Position numbers and translations under genes: made by a program
From: Bacillus sp. FJAT-52991
GTDB lineage: Bacteria; Bacillota; Bacilli; Bacillales; Domibacillaceae
DNA: 64,000 nt
NCBI RefSeq assembly: GCF_037201805.1
Contig: NZ_CP147404.1
Coordinates: forward strand, 3,392,501 to 3,456,500
Direction of reading: 5' to 3'
Shown here: one piece after another, positions 48,838 to 57,087 of the stretch
How positions within the stretch are numbered: the first letter of the stretch is position 1
How the letters are laid out: each line of letters begins with the position of its first letter
Notes under the pieces: generated by a model
Databases searched by the model: none
Told to the model about the DNA's origin: nothing
Seen by the model: only the letters and a program-made list of their open reading frames with translations

Positions 48838-49584
48838 ATGAGCGAAGCAGCAAAAACATTAGAAGGCTGGTATTGCCTTCATGATTTTCGTCTAATCGAC
48901 TGGACAAGCTGGAAAATGCTTTCTAGCGATGATCGTCAAACAGCTATTCATGAATATCAACAATTTTTGGCCAAATTAAACTTGGCGCATGAAGCTAAGG
49001 AAGGCAGCCATGCATTTTATAGCGTGGTCGGTCAAAAAGCGGACTTTATGTTAATGATTCTTCGTCCAACGTTGGAAGAATTAAATGCATTAGAAACAGA
49101 ATTCAACAAGTTAAAAATTGCTGAATACACAATCCCAAGTTATTCATACGTATCTGTTGTTGAACTAAGCAACTACCTATCTTCAGATGAAGATCCTTAT
49201 GAAAACCCGCAAATTCGCGCTCGTTTATATCCAGAGCTACCTAAAGCGAAATATGTGTGTTTCTATCCAATGGATAAACGCCGTCAAGGAGAAGATAACT
49301 GGTATATGCTTCCGATGAAAGAACGCGGCGCTTTAATGCGCAGCCATGGAATGATCGGCCGTCAATATGCTGGGATCGTGAAACAAGTCATCACTGGTTC
49401 TGTCGGTTTTGACGATTACGAGTGGGGCGTTACTTTATTCTCTGATGATGTCCTTCAATTTAAAAAACTCGTATATGAAATGCGTTTTGATGAAGTGAGT
49501 GCTCGCTACGGTGAATTCGGCTCCTTCTTCGTCGGCAACTTAATGGACGACACGAAACTTGAACAAATGCTACATGTGAATTAA
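48838..49584 (+). CDS. hemQ: Coproheme decarboxylase HemQ
   Basis: HemQ turns coproheme III into heme b, the last step of the gram-positive heme route. The 248-residue protein belongs to the chlorite dismutase-like fold. The catalytic Tyr143 and nearby Lys147 lie in [16 protein letters not shown] and the proximal heme ligand His170 in [14 protein letters not shown]. The longest frame starts at 48751, but ATG 48838 ([12 protein letters not shown]) has AGGAGTG upstream and matches the family. It is monocistronic with a strong terminator. Confidence 0.95.
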   Translation: MSEAAKTLEGWYCLHDFRLIDWTSWKMLSSDDRQTAIHEYQQFLAKLNLAHEAKEGSHAFYSVVGQKADFMLMILRPTLEELNALETEFNKLKIAEYTIPSYSYVSVVELSNYLSSDEDPYENPQIRARLYPELPKAKYVCFYPMDKRRQGEDNWYMLPMKERGALMRSHGMIGRQYAGIVKQVITGSVGFDDYEWGVTLFSDDVLQFKKLVYEMRFDEVSARYGEFGSFFVGNLMDDTKLEQMLHVN

Positions 49585-49588
49585 TGGA

Positions 49589-49629
49589 TAAAAAGCCTTT
49601 TCTGCTTCATGGCAGAAAAGGCTTTTTTA
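49589..49629 (+). terminator. Rho-independent terminator of hemQ
   Basis: AAAAAGCCTTTTCTGC and its complement close a 6-nt loop and end in TTTTTT. Confidence 0.9.
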
Positions 49630-49712
49630 GCATGAATTTCACATTAAATCCTTCAGACGCTCAAATTGAGCAATGTGAATGTTAAAGGTCAGCCACTCAT
49701 TAGAATTTTCCA

Positions 49713-49741
49713 GTCATGAAATCTCCTCTTTCACATACATA
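49713..49741 (+). promoter_or_regulatory. Candidate sigma-E promoter of cwlJ-gerQ
   Basis: GTCATGAA (49713-49720) and CATACATA (49734-49741) are 13 bp apart, an approximate fit to the sigma-E boxes. cwlJ-gerQ is sigma-E dependent in B. subtilis. Confidence 0.4.
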
Positions 49742-49779
49742 TAAACTGACAAGCGGTTTGATAAAAGTGAGGTGGTCTT

Positions 49780-50202
49780 TTGGCAGTCGTTGCTCATAAT
49801 GAAGAAGAAGTGAAGCTGTTGGCTAGGTTGATGAGAGCAGAAGCTGAAGGGGACGGACAGCTCGGCATGTTAATGGTAGGCAATGTCGGCGTCAACCGTG
49901 TGCGAGCAACATGCCTTGATTTTAAAGATATTCGTACGATTCGCTCTATGGTGTTTCAACGACCGGGCGGATTTGAAGCTACACAAAAGGGATACTTTTA
50001 TCAAAGAGCGAGGCAACAGGATATTAACCTTGCCCGCAAAACGATTAGGGGTGGAAGATATCACCCGGCTAGCTTTTCTCTATGGTTCTTCGAGCCGCAA
50101 GGAGGATGCCCTGGACAATGGTATGGGCAGCCTAATACCGGTCGATTTAAATCACATTGTTTCTTTTCCCCTACCCGGACCAATTGTCCAAGCGTTTATT
50201 AA
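49780..50202 (+). CDS. cwlJ: Spore cortex-lytic enzyme CwlJ
   Basis: CwlJ degrades spore cortex during germination and is the enzyme set off by Ca-dipicolinate. The 140-residue protein consists only of the hydrolase_2 (SleB C-terminal-like) domain: LLARLMRAEAEGDGQLGMLMVG with the catalytic Glu near residue 22, VGNVGVNRVRA, and the C-terminal ASFSLWFFEPQGGCPGQWY and RFKSHCFF. It lacks the signal peptide of SleB, as expected for a coat-targeted protein. The start is TTG after GAGGTGG. It is followed at 21 bp by gerQ, which it needs for localisation. Confidence 0.93.
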   Translation: MAVVAHNEEEVKLLARLMRAEAEGDGQLGMLMVGNVGVNRVRATCLDFKDIRTIRSMVFQRPGGFEATQKGYFYQRARQQDINLARKTIRGGRYHPASFSLWFFEPQGGCPGQWYGQPNTGRFKSHCFFSPTRTNCPSVY

Positions 50203-50223
50203 CGATTCAAAGGAGGGTTCTTA

Positions 50224-50652
50224 ATGAAGCAACAGACAACAACTCCATACATGTATAGTACGCCGATGTATTATCAGCCAACTCCCATGTATACTCCCCC
50301 AGCAGGCTCTACCTTACCAGCAGCTGGAGGAACGACAGGGCAAGTAGCTGGACAACAAGTTCCTGGCATGTTGCCAGCAGAAGAGTCGTACATTGAAAAC
50401 ATTTTAAGACTCAACCGAGGAAAAGTCGCTACTGTCTATATGACCTTTGAAAACAATCGTGAATGGAATGCTAAAATCTTCAAAGGTGTCATCGAAGCTG
50501 CTGGCCGTGATCATTTAGTATTAAGCGACCCTCAAACAGGCAGACGCTACTTATTGCCAATGATCTACCTTGACTACATCACATTCGATGAGGAAATCGA
50601 ATATCAATACCCATTCGGCGGCGGACCAATGGCATCTTATCCACCGAGATAA
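50224..50652 (+). CDS. gerQ: Spore coat protein GerQ
   Basis: GerQ is a coat protein needed for CwlJ assembly and later cross-linked by transglutaminase. The 142-residue protein has a Tyr/Pro/Gln/Met-rich flexible N-terminus (about 1-55; repeats of PMY and Q-rich patches) and a conserved C-terminal domain with YIENILRLNRGKVATVYMTF, WNAKIFKGVIEAAGRDH and RYLLPMIYLDYITFDEE. ATG follows GGAGG. It is the second gene of the cwlJ-gerQ unit, ending in a dispersed repeat and a bidirectional terminator. Confidence 0.94.
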   Translation: MKQQTTTPYMYSTPMYYQPTPMYTPPAGSTLPAAGGTTGQVAGQQVPGMLPAEESYIENILRLNRGKVATVYMTFENNREWNAKIFKGVIEAAGRDHLVLSDPQTGRRYLLPMIYLDYITFDEEIEYQYPFGGGPMASYPPR

Positions 50653-50657
50653 ATACA

Positions 50658-50713
50658 AAGGCGGAAGATGTCGTTTAGCATCGTATGGATTGGACAACCC
50701 GTACAAGATCAAG
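50658..50713 (+). repeat. GCGGAAG dispersed repeat, copy B
   Basis: It starts AGGCGGAAGATGTCGTTTAG and runs on through CGTATGGAT to CGTACAAGATC. Most bases match copy A at 32058-32112 in the same order. Confidence 0.65.
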
Positions 50714-50754
50714 GACAAAGAACTTATCACATTGAAAGGTTATTCTTTAACAAA

Positions 50755-50798
50755 ACAAAAAAACTGTTCCCCAACCAATCATTAGGGAACAGTTTTTT
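50755..50798. terminator. Bidirectional terminator between gerQ and ywdK
   Basis: AAACTGTTCCC and GGGAACAGTTT flank a 13-nt loop, with A-rich bases on the left and six T on the right. Confidence 0.88.
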
Positions 50799-50800
50799 CA

Positions 50801-51169
50801 TTACATCTTCATCACAGCAAGAACAAGCAACACCCAGCCCGCTAAAAAGGCCACGCCACCGAATGGTGTAATCGCTCCAAGAATGCCGATTTGCGTGACT
50901 GTTAACACGTATAAACTTCCAGAGAATAAAATGATTCCAATAAGCATTAACCAACCGGACCAATTAAGAAAAGAGCTGGCCGGAATTTGCCCCATAAGAA
51001 TGCCAACCAAAATTAAACCTAAGGCATGAAACATTTGGTATTGGACACCTGTTTTCCAAATCTCTAAATACTTAGGCTCTACCTTCCCTTCAAGCCCATG
51101 AGCACCGAACGCCCCAAGAGCGACGGATAAAAAAGCATTAATTGCGCCAATGATAATAAACGTCTTCAT
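50801..51169 (-). CDS. ywdK: DUF423 family membrane protein YwdK
   Basis: The 122-residue protein has four membrane helices (about residues 3-22, 44-61, 68-88 and 97-119) and the family N-terminus AINAFLSVALGAFGAHGLE. The DUF423 family (YwdK/YgdD) is widespread and has no established function. ATG lies nine bases after GGAGG. It starts 16 bp after the stop of ywdI, so both are probably in one transcript with the upstream channel gene. Confidence 0.88.
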   Translation of the reverse strand: MKTFIIIGAINAFLSVALGAFGAHGLEGKVEPKYLEIWKTGVQYQMFHALGLILVGILMGQIPASSFLNWSGWLMLIGIILFSGSLYVLTVTQIGILGAITPFGGVAFLAGWVLLVLAVMKM

Positions 51170-51185
51170 TCTTTACATCCTCCTC

Positions 51186-51464
51186 TTAAAAGTCAAATAT
51201 CGAATCACCGTTGGCTCCATCTTCTGTTTCTATCTTTTCTTCTTGATTGATCGATGGCTGTGACAATGTCGATGGCGGAAAGACGTGCTCCCCTCGAACA
51301 GAAGATACAACTCCCGGCCCATCCGCAGCGGATTCCAGTACTAAATCACACAACGCCTTAATTGTATGTACATGTCGCTTAATTTCATCGCTTTTTTCAG
51401 CCTGCCTTGCTTGTCGAACTTCTATTTCGATTTTATTTAGTACAGATTGATGGGAAATATTCAT
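51186..51464 (-). CDS. ywdI: YwdI family protein (DUF5327)
   Basis: This 92-residue soluble protein has a helical N-terminal half (MNISHQSVLNKIEIEVRQA, then KRHVHTIKALCDLVLE) and a disordered acidic C-terminal half ending IETEDGANGDSIFDF. It fits the YwdI family next to ywdK. Function is unknown. The third codon ATG at 51464 is preferred because GGAGG lies nine bases away, while the first ATG is only three bases off. It starts 15 bp after the channel gene. Confidence 0.8.
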   Translation of the reverse strand: MNISHQSVLNKIEIEVRQARQAEKSDEIKRHVHTIKALCDLVLESAADGPGVVSSVRGEHVFPPSTLSQPSINQEEKIETEDGANGDSIFDF

Positions 51465-51479
51465 AATCATGCACCTCCA

Positions 51480-52487
51480 TTAAGGGGTAATCGCTTTTTC
51501 AAACACTGTCAAATTTTCCTCAGCCCCAAACACTATTATTTTATCATGTGCTTGCAATTTTTCATCTGATTTTGGTATACCAATTAAAGATCCGTTCCTC
51601 AAAATTGCCACAATTGTCACATGATAGACATTGCGAATATCTAAACCTTTCAACGACTGATCTACAAATGAAGATTCCTTTTGAATCAGTATTTCTTCAA
51701 TCGAATACTCAGCATGATCTGCAGAGAGAACTAAATCCATATAGTGGACGCTCAATGGCTTTAAAATAGACATTACTATCTGCTTGCCACCGGTTGAGGA
51801 TGGATTAATAACTCTAGCTGCTCCAGCCGTCTTTAGCTTCTTCTCTGTAGCCTCCCTTTCCGCTTTTGAGACAATATAAATATCAGGATTAAGTCCCTTA
51901 GCTGTCAACGTAATGAACACATTATCTGCATCACTAGATAGTGCTACTACAAGCGTAGCCGCCCGTTCAATACCAGCAGACTTTAGTACATCATCTTCTG
52001 TGGCATCACCAACAATAAACAATTCATCCGATTTCAATATTTTATGTAAAGGCTCCTCTCTTTCATCAATAAATACGACTTGCATATCTTTGTACTCTCT
52101 TACATAATCCAACACTTGTTCTCCAACTCGGCCTAATCCACATACGATAATATGATTCTCCAATTGATCAATCTTTTTTTTCATCTTTCTCTCCCTCATT
52201 GATGTAGAAAGCTCCCCCTCCACGACGAGTGAAGCTATCGCCCCGATCGCGTAAGATACGATTCCGACACTTACAGGAATAATGATTAGTGCAAACCATC
52301 TTCCTTCTTGCGTAACAGGGATGGTATCTCCATAGCCAACAGTCAACACAGTAATAATGGTCAACCAAAGGGCATCGAACCAGCTTAAATCTTCAAAATA
52401 TTTAAACCCGATCGTCCCAATCAAACACATCGCGCTCATAGCCGCAAGACTATTTATTAAATGTTGATATCTCTTTCTATCTTTCAT
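51480..52487 (-). CDS. Potassium channel with a regulatory RCK domain (MthK/YugO-like)
   Basis: The 335-residue protein has two membrane helices (about residues 10-30 and 65-90) around a pore loop with the K-selective filter TVGYGD near 50, followed by a cytoplasmic RCK unit: TrkA-N (about 110-235; IIVCGLGRVGEQVL dinucleotide motif) and TrkA-C (about 255-335). Such channels release K+ in response to ligands such as nucleotides or Ca. The ATG at 52487 lies six bases after AGAGGA; the TTG at 52490 is rejected. Upstream lies a parS site. Confidence 0.88.
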   Translation of the reverse strand: MKDRKRYQHLINSLAAMSAMCLIGTIGFKYFEDLSWFDALWLTIITVLTVGYGDTIPVTQEGRWFALIIIPVSVGIVSYAIGAIASLVVEGELSTSMRERKMKKKIDQLENHIIVCGLGRVGEQVLDYVREYKDMQVVFIDEREEPLHKILKSDELFIVGDATEDDVLKSAGIERAATLVVALSSDADNVFITLTAKGLNPDIYIVSKAEREATEKKLKTAGAARVINPSSTGGKQIVMSILKPLSVHYMDLVLSADHAEYSIEEILIQKESSFVDQSLKGLDIRNVYHVTIVAILRNGSLIGIPKSDEKLQAHDKIIVFGAEENLTVFEKAITP

Positions 52488-52530
52488 CAAACATCCTCTT
52501 TTATTTTTGAAATTACTCTTTTTTTGTCAA

Positions 52531-52546
52531 TGTTCCACGTGAAACA
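52531..52546. promoter_or_regulatory. parS site (ParB/Spo0J binding)
   Basis: TGTTCCACGTGAAACA is an exact 16-bp match to the bacterial parS consensus TGTTNCACGTGAAACA. It lies between the channel gene and ung. Spo0J would load here and spread, and SMC would be recruited. Confidence 0.92.
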
Positions 52547-52564
52547 TCGATAGCAGTCGAAAAA

Positions 52565-53239
52565 TTAACCATTATTCAGACACCAATTGATAGGTGTTTC
52601 ACCAAGCTCTTGAAGAAAATCGTTCGCCTTTGAAAAAGGATGACTTCCGAAAAACCCTCTACTAGCTGATAACGGACTCGGGTGTGGCGCCTGAATAATT
52701 TTATGTTTCGATTGATCGATCAACTCGAGCTTCTTTTGAGCAGGGCGGCCCCAAAGAATAAAAACCACAGGCTGCTCTCGTTTATTGATGCAAGAAATCA
52801 CTTGGTCGGTAAAGCGTTCCCAACCTTTGCCACGGTGGGAATTGGCTTCCCCTTGCCGAACAGTCAATACCGTATTCAAAAGCAATACCCCTTGTTTAGC
52901 CCACGGAATTAAAGAACCATTGGTTGGAATCTCGCATCCAAGATCATGAGATAACTCTTTGAAGATATTTCTTAACGATGGTGGGAACGGTATTCCCGGT
53001 TGAACAGAAAAACTTAAACCATGCGCTTGATTCGGTCCATGGTAAGGGTCTTGTCCAAGAATCACCACTTTTATCTCTTGATAAGGAGTCAAATGAAACG
53101 CATTAAAAATATCATACATATTCGGATAAATGATGTTTGTAGCATATTCTTCTTTAAGAAATTCCCGAAGCTTTAAGTAATAAGGCTGCTCAAACTCTTC
53201 GTGAAGTAGCTCAGCCCAATCATTTTTTAAAACAGCCAA
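52565..53239 (-). CDS. ung: Uracil-DNA glycosylase
   Basis: Ung removes uracil from DNA in base-excision repair. The 224-residue family 1 enzyme has the water-activating motif [18 protein letters not shown] near residue 62 (Asp near 64), the [11 protein letters not shown] segment near 160, and the DNA-intercalating [13 protein letters not shown] near 186 with its catalytic His. The start is TTG, preceded by AAAGGAGAG. Corresponds to ywdG. Sits alone between a parS site and pdxK. Confidence 0.95.
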   Translation of the reverse strand: MAVLKNDWAELLHEEFEQPYYLKLREFLKEEYATNIIYPNMYDIFNAFHLTPYQEIKVVILGQDPYHGPNQAHGLSFSVQPGIPFPPSLRNIFKELSHDLGCEIPTNGSLIPWAKQGVLLLNTVLTVRQGEANSHRGKGWERFTDQVISCINKREQPVVFILWGRPAQKKLELIDQSKHKIIQAPHPSPLSASRGFFGSHPFSKANDFLQELGETPINWCLNNG

Positions 53240-53408
53240 AATGCTCTCTCCTTTCAGTAATATGTAATTGTTAGGTATTTACAACTATTTTACCAGTCTT
53301 CCAATAGTTCAGCATCCTAAAAGACTTGTATAAAACATTTAAATTTTTTAAACTATTAGTACATATTTATATATGTTGCTTAACGAAATTTAGGAGGCTT
53401 ATAACAAC

Positions 53409-54218
53409 ATGACAATGAATAAGACATTAACGATTGCAGGTTCAGATACGAGCGGTGGTGCTGGTATCCAAGCAGACCTGAAAACATTCCAAGAACACGG
53501 CGTATACGGCATGACTGCTCTAACAACGATTGTAACAATGGATCCGGACAATCATTGGCACCACGGTGTTCATCCCCTTTCACTTGATACATTGGAAGCT
53601 CAATTAAAAACAGCGATGTCTGTTGGCATTGATGCAGCTAAAACAGGTATGCTTGCGACAGCTGACATTATTGAAATGGCTGGTAAGCATTTGAAAGAAA
53701 ACAACATCGATAAAGTGGTCATTGACCCTGTAATGGTTTGTAAAGGCGACGATCAAGTATTGAATCCAGAAGCACCTGTTGCTATGCGTGAATTTTTACT
53801 TCCTATCGCAACGGTTGTGACACCGAACTTATTTGAAGCGTGGCAACTATCTGGTGTCGGCCCGATCCGCACGGTGGAAGATATGAAAGCAGCTGCTCAG
53901 AAAATTCATGAACTAGGTGCAAAAAACGTCGTTGTAAAAGGCGGCAAACAGCTAGATCACGTAAAAGCAATCGACGTATTCTACGATGGAGAAGAATTCG
54001 CTGTTCTTGAAGCGGAAAAAGTGGAAACAACATACAACCATGGAGCTGGCTGTACATTTGCAGCAGCCATCACAGCGAACCTTGCGAATGGACAAAGCGT
54101 GAAAGATGCGGTAGTGAATGCGAAGCAATTTGTAAACGCGGCGATCCGTCATGGTTTTAAGCTTAACCAATATGTAGGCCCTGTTATGCACGGTGCTTTC
54201 AATAAAGTGACTAATTAA
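53409..54218 (+). CDS. pdxK: Pyridoxine/pyridoxal kinase of the ThiD family (PdxK)
   Basis: This 269-residue ribokinase-fold protein has the ThiD motifs [20 protein letters not shown] near residue 7, [13 protein letters not shown] near 114, [12 protein letters not shown] near 140, and the anion-hole [14 protein letters not shown] near 215. B. subtilis PdxK is a ThiD-like protein that phosphorylates pyridoxine and pyridoxal, and this locus (ywdB position next to ung) and the MxMxKxLTIAGSD start point to that enzyme; a role in HMP-phosphate formation is the alternative. AGGAGG lies 11 bases before the ATG. Monocistronic. Confidence 0.85.
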   Translation: MTMNKTLTIAGSDTSGGAGIQADLKTFQEHGVYGMTALTTIVTMDPDNHWHHGVHPLSLDTLEAQLKTAMSVGIDAAKTGMLATADIIEMAGKHLKENNIDKVVIDPVMVCKGDDQVLNPEAPVAMREFLLPIATVVTPNLFEAWQLSGVGPIRTVEDMKAAAQKIHELGAKNVVVKGGKQLDHVKAIDVFYDGEEFAVLEAEKVETTYNHGAGCTFAAAITANLANGQSVKDAVVNAKQFVNAAIRHGFKLNQYVGPVMHGAFNKVTN

Positions 54219-54227
54219 GTTCCATTT

Positions 54228-54258
54228 GACTGTCTGAAAAAAGGCAGTCTTTTTTTTC
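54228..54258 (+). terminator. Rho-independent terminator of pdxK
   Basis: GACTG and CAGTC arms with an extended loop, followed by eight T, about 10 bp after the stop. Confidence 0.75.
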
Positions 54259-54316
54259 GCTTTCACCGCTCGATTTTAGTAAAATATTCTTCACAGGCTT
54301 GTAGAGGAGGATGAAC

Positions 54317-54667
54317 GTGGAGCCAATTATCGTATCAAAAGTTCAAGATGCCATCGATCAGTTTGCCAAGAAAGAAGTGTATATTCACCTTGAAACAACA
54401 AATGGAGCATATGCCACTCATTTTAACGAAAAGATGTTTTCGGCAGGGGCTTATATTCGCAATGCCCAAATTCAATATGAACATGGGAAAATCGTCGGCG
54501 ATGGTCCATACCGGGTCGGTTTAAAACTAGCCATAGGTTGGGTATACGCAGAAGGGTTGACTCACTTTAGCTTCGATGAAAAAGGAAGATTGCTGCTAGC
54601 CGGCCACGATTTTGAAGGAAAGCTGGCTGTTGCCTTACAAATCGGCAGAGAGCCTTTTAACCACTAA
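54317..54667 (+). CDS. yojF: DUF1806 family protein YojF
   Basis: The 116-residue protein belongs to the DUF1806 family, which adjoins bshB2 in bacilli. Conserved stretches are VYIHLETTNGAYATHF near residue 21, AYIRNAQIQYEHGKIVGDGPYRVGLKL split over 44-70, and WVYAEGLTHFSFDEKGRLLLAGH near 73. GTG at 54317 is preferred to ATG 54311, because GAGGAGG then lies six bases away instead of zero. Function is unknown, but the tight pairing with bshB2 (21 bp) suggests a part in bacillithiol metabolism. Confidence 0.85.
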   Translation: MEPIIVSKVQDAIDQFAKKEVYIHLETTNGAYATHFNEKMFSAGAYIRNAQIQYEHGKIVGDGPYRVGLKLAIGWVYAEGLTHFSFDEKGRLLLAGHDFEGKLAVALQIGREPFNH

Positions 54668-54688
54668 AATGGGGAGGAGACATAAATC

Positions 54689-55390
54689 ATGGTGATGGAA
54701 ATCGAAAAAGAGCGTCACGTCCTAGTCATCTTTCCGCATCCGGATGATGAAGCATTTGGGGTTTCAGGAACAATTGCTACTCACACAAAAAGAGGCACGC
54801 CCGTTACTTACGCTTGCCTAACACTTGGAGAAATGGGACGAAACCTTGGAAATCCCCCATTTGCCACACGTGAATCGCTGCCTGAGATCCGCAAAGCCGA
54901 ATTGAAAGCGGCCGCCAACGCGCTGAAAATCACTGACTTGCGTATGATGGGATTACGCGATAAAACAATAGAATTTGAAGACGATAAAAAAATGGCCGAT
55001 CTTGTATCACGCTTAATTGACGAACTTAAGCCATCCTTAGTGATCAGCTTTTATCCTGGGTTTTCCGTTCATCCTGATCACGAAGCGACAGCCCGTGCCG
55101 TCGTCCGCGCGATTCGTCGACTACCCGAAGTTCAGCGTCCAAAACTTCACTGTGTCGCATTCGCCAACAATACGGATACTGACCTAGGTGCTCCCGATAT
55201 CACTTATGATATTCATGACACATTTGGACAAAAAATGGATGCCCTACGTGCCCACATTTCCCAAACGGCTTGGATGCTAAAAGAGATGGAAAAGCTGTTA
55301 GCTCAAAACGACAAAGAAACCATTCAACGTATCAAATTTGAACGCTTCTGGTCCTATCGCTGGCACGATGACCAAGTTAGTGAACTATAA
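54689..55390 (+). CDS. bshB2: Bacillithiol biosynthesis deacetylase BshB2
   Basis: BshB2 deacetylates GlcNAc-malate, the second step of bacillithiol synthesis, and can act on bacillithiol conjugates. The 233-residue LmbE-like zinc enzyme has the metal motif FPHPDDEAFGVSGT near residue 15 and the second ligand region YPGFSVHPDHEATARAVV near 124. ATG follows GGGGAGGAG. It forms a unit with yojF, as yojF-yojG in B. subtilis. In many bacilli a second deacetylase, BshB1, is encoded elsewhere. Confidence 0.92.
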   Translation: MVMEIEKERHVLVIFPHPDDEAFGVSGTIATHTKRGTPVTYACLTLGEMGRNLGNPPFATRESLPEIRKAELKAAANALKITDLRMMGLRDKTIEFEDDKKMADLVSRLIDELKPSLVISFYPGFSVHPDHEATARAVVRAIRRLPEVQRPKLHCVAFANNTDTDLGAPDITYDIHDTFGQKMDALRAHISQTAWMLKEMEKLLAQNDKETIQRIKFERFWSYRWHDDQVSEL

Positions 55391-55403
55391 TCAATGGCAT
55401 AAG

Positions 55404-55432
55404 TACCCCCGATCAGAATTTGATCGGGGGTA
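55404..55432 (+). terminator. Hairpin after bshB2
   Basis: TACCCCCGATCA and TGATCGGGGGTA are perfect 12-bp arms with a 5-nt loop, 14 bp after the bshB2 stop. There is no long T-run behind it. Confidence 0.65.
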
Positions 55433-55472
55433 TACTGCTTGGATGGGGCTTTGTTTGCTTTTGCTGTGTGGC

Positions 55473-55655
55473 GGTTCTTCGACTTTCTGGCAGCTTCTTT
55501 GACCTTGCGCGGCCGTTCTTTGACTTTCTGGCAGTTTCTTTGACCTTGTGCGGCCGTTCTTTGACTTTCTAGCAGTTTCTTTGACCTTGTGCGGCCGTTC
55601 TTCGACTTTCTGGCAGTTTCTTTGACCTTACGCGGCCGTTCTTTGACTTTGCACC
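55473..55655. repeat. 41-bp tandem repeat (alternating 20/21-bp half-units) between bshB2 and the NERD gene
   Basis: The GAC core recurs at 55481, 55501, 55522, 55542, 55563, 55583, 55604, 55624 and 55645. Half-units read TTCTTTGACCTTGTGCGGCC and TTCTTTGACTTTCTGGCAGT. A minus-strand frame of 108 codons runs through it only because stop codons are rare in this sequence. Confidence 0.9.
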
Positions 55656-55660
55656 GATTC

Positions 55661-56650
55661 TTATTTACGCTTGGCGTCATTATTTAAAGTCGAGATAAAA
55701 TAGCAACGATTTTTCGTATGTCCCCCCTCTTTCAGTTGAAGAGATTTTAGAAACTTATATACAAACTTCAAAGACTCTGTTTGAAAAAAAGCAGCCAATT
55801 GTCTTGTCGTAACTTTATGACCAAACAGTTGAGCATATTCTTGTAGAGCTTCAAAATGAGCATTTTTCGATACATGATGACAAGTTAAACATTGCCAATT
55901 TCGCTTCACCCTCGCCATAGGTATTCTTTTACAAGCCGGGCAACGTATCCCCTTGAGTATATCCTTCTCTGAAATTTGAAAATGAGACATTATATTTAAA
56001 TCATACGGATCATTTTGTTGAATCATTTGTTTAGAAAGAGATTGAAATTGATGATATTTTAAAATAGGAATAGAATAAGTTTTCATGAGGGTATCAATTT
56101 TATCGGGGATTTCAGACGCGTGAATTATTTGATTAATATAACTTTTATTAGGTGGTGAAATATCGATTCTTGCTAATGGGTTACTCATGACTAATGCTGT
56201 TACTACAGGAATAGAATGGACATTATGCTGAGCAAGCCAATCTATAAAGTGCCTTTTCTGTCTGCGCATTTGAAGAATTGGATCCGCAAACACTTCCTCC
56301 TTTCCCTCTAGGGTTCTTATCAATTGACGCGTATCTCCTTTGAATAATAGCTTCCCAGAATAGTTTTTAACTTCCATAATTAAGAAAAAATTATGTGTCA
56401 AAAGCAACGTGTCCATTTGAAAAAAAGAATACTCTCCTGCAGGTAGTCGAATATCATGCAATATTAACATATCATTTTGTTTCACCTCTCGTAAAAAGTA
56501 ATCAACGGTTTGTTCTCCTCGATAACCCGCCTGATGTCTGCCATAAGCTTCTTCAAGTACGGCCATTTTGCTATGCCTTTTTGGAAGTCGACTCATCAAA
56601 ACCTCCAATTTCGACAAAAGTAATGGCTTCGAACGTGGTTTAATGATCAT
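55661..56650 (-). CDS. NERD domain protein with C-terminal zinc ribbon
   Basis: The 329-residue protein has an N-terminal NERD (nuclease-related) domain, about residues 35-150: YRGEQTVDYFL, then FFQMDTLLLTHNFFLIMEVKNYSGKL with the Asp and Glu-Val-Lys of the endonuclease-like fold. A zinc ribbon follows near 240-262 (CPACKR, CLTCHH) and a helical tail. NERD proteins are thought to process DNA but few are characterised. ATG has GAAAGGAC upstream. Both flanks are 41-bp tandem repeat arrays, and the gene is not part of the conserved B. subtilis order, so it may be a later arrival. Confidence 0.82.
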   Translation of the reverse strand: MIIKPRSKPLLLSKLEVLMSRLPKRHSKMAVLEEAYGRHQAGYRGEQTVDYFLREVKQNDMLILHDIRLPAGEYSFFQMDTLLLTHNFFLIMEVKNYSGKLLFKGDTRQLIRTLEGKEEVFADPILQMRRQKRHFIDWLAQHNVHSIPVVTALVMSNPLARIDISPPNKSYINQIIHASEIPDKIDTLMKTYSIPILKYHQFQSLSKQMIQQNDPYDLNIMSHFQISEKDILKGIRCPACKRIPMARVKRNWQCLTCHHVSKNAHFEALQEYAQLFGHKVTTRQLAAFFQTESLKFVYKFLKSLQLKEGGHTKNRCYFISTLNNDAKRK

Positions 56651-56819
56651 TTTATTTGTCCTTTCAGTTAAAATAGCTTACATTACCTCTTTTCTTTCTA
56701 AGACTCGATTTTCCTTGTGTTAAATAAAGAATTTACATTATTTTAACAAAAAACGCCTAAGGATTCGCTGTTCCCCAAATAAGCTTGAATGAATCAAATA
56801 CTTTTTTGGCATCCAACTC

Positions 56820-57030
56820 TTTCTCTGACCTTCTCAAGCATTTCTTTGACTTTCCACCACTTTCTCCGACCTTTTCAAACATTTCTTTGACTTTCTAACG
56901 CTTTCTCCGGCCTTTTCAAGCACTTCTTCGACTTTCTAACGCTTTCTCCGGCCTTTTCAAGCACTTCTTCGACTTTCTAACGCTTTCTCCGGCCTTTTCA
57001 AGCACTTCTTCGACTTTCCAGCGCCTTCTT
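56820..57030. repeat. 41-bp tandem repeat (alternating 21/20-bp half-units) after ilvA
   Basis: The GAC or GGC core recurs at 56827, 56848, 56868, 56889, 56909, 56930, 56950, 56971, 56991 and 57012, with strict alternation of 21 and 20 bp. Half-units read TTCTCCGGCCTTTTCAAGCA and TTCTTCGACTTTCTAACGCT; three adjacent 41-bp units are identical, which points to recent expansion. Confidence 0.9.
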
Positions 57031-57046
57031 TCCGCTTCCGCTTTCA

Positions 57047-57080
57047 CAAAAAGAAGCCACACTGAGGCATGGCTTCTTTT
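57047..57080 (-). terminator. Rho-independent terminator of ilvA
   Basis: AAAAGAAGCCA and TGGCTTCTTTT flank a 10-nt loop and are followed by a U-rich tail on the minus strand, 7 bp after the ilvA stop. Confidence 0.85.
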
Positions 57081-57087
57081 GATCCCG

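Larger units (their letters stand above)
56651..57087. other. Intergenic region between ilvA and the NERD gene
   Basis: This 437-bp gap is mostly a 41-bp tandem repeat array (56820-57030), followed on the right by a GCGGAAG-like fragment in reverse and the ilvA terminator. The left 110 bp are AT-rich and may contain the promoter of the NERD gene, but no box is clear. Confidence 0.5.

Noticed and set aside
55354..55680. Minus-strand open frame of 108 codons with Lys/Arg-rich repeats
   Set aside because: It runs through the 41-bp tandem array; 41 is not a multiple of three, so the repeat is read in changing frames, and it overlaps bshB2 and the hairpin behind it. The frame is open because stop codons are rare in the repeat.
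56820..57030. CRISPR array
   Set aside because: The repeats are directly adjacent with no unique spacers between them, the unit is 20-21 bp, and no cas genes are present.
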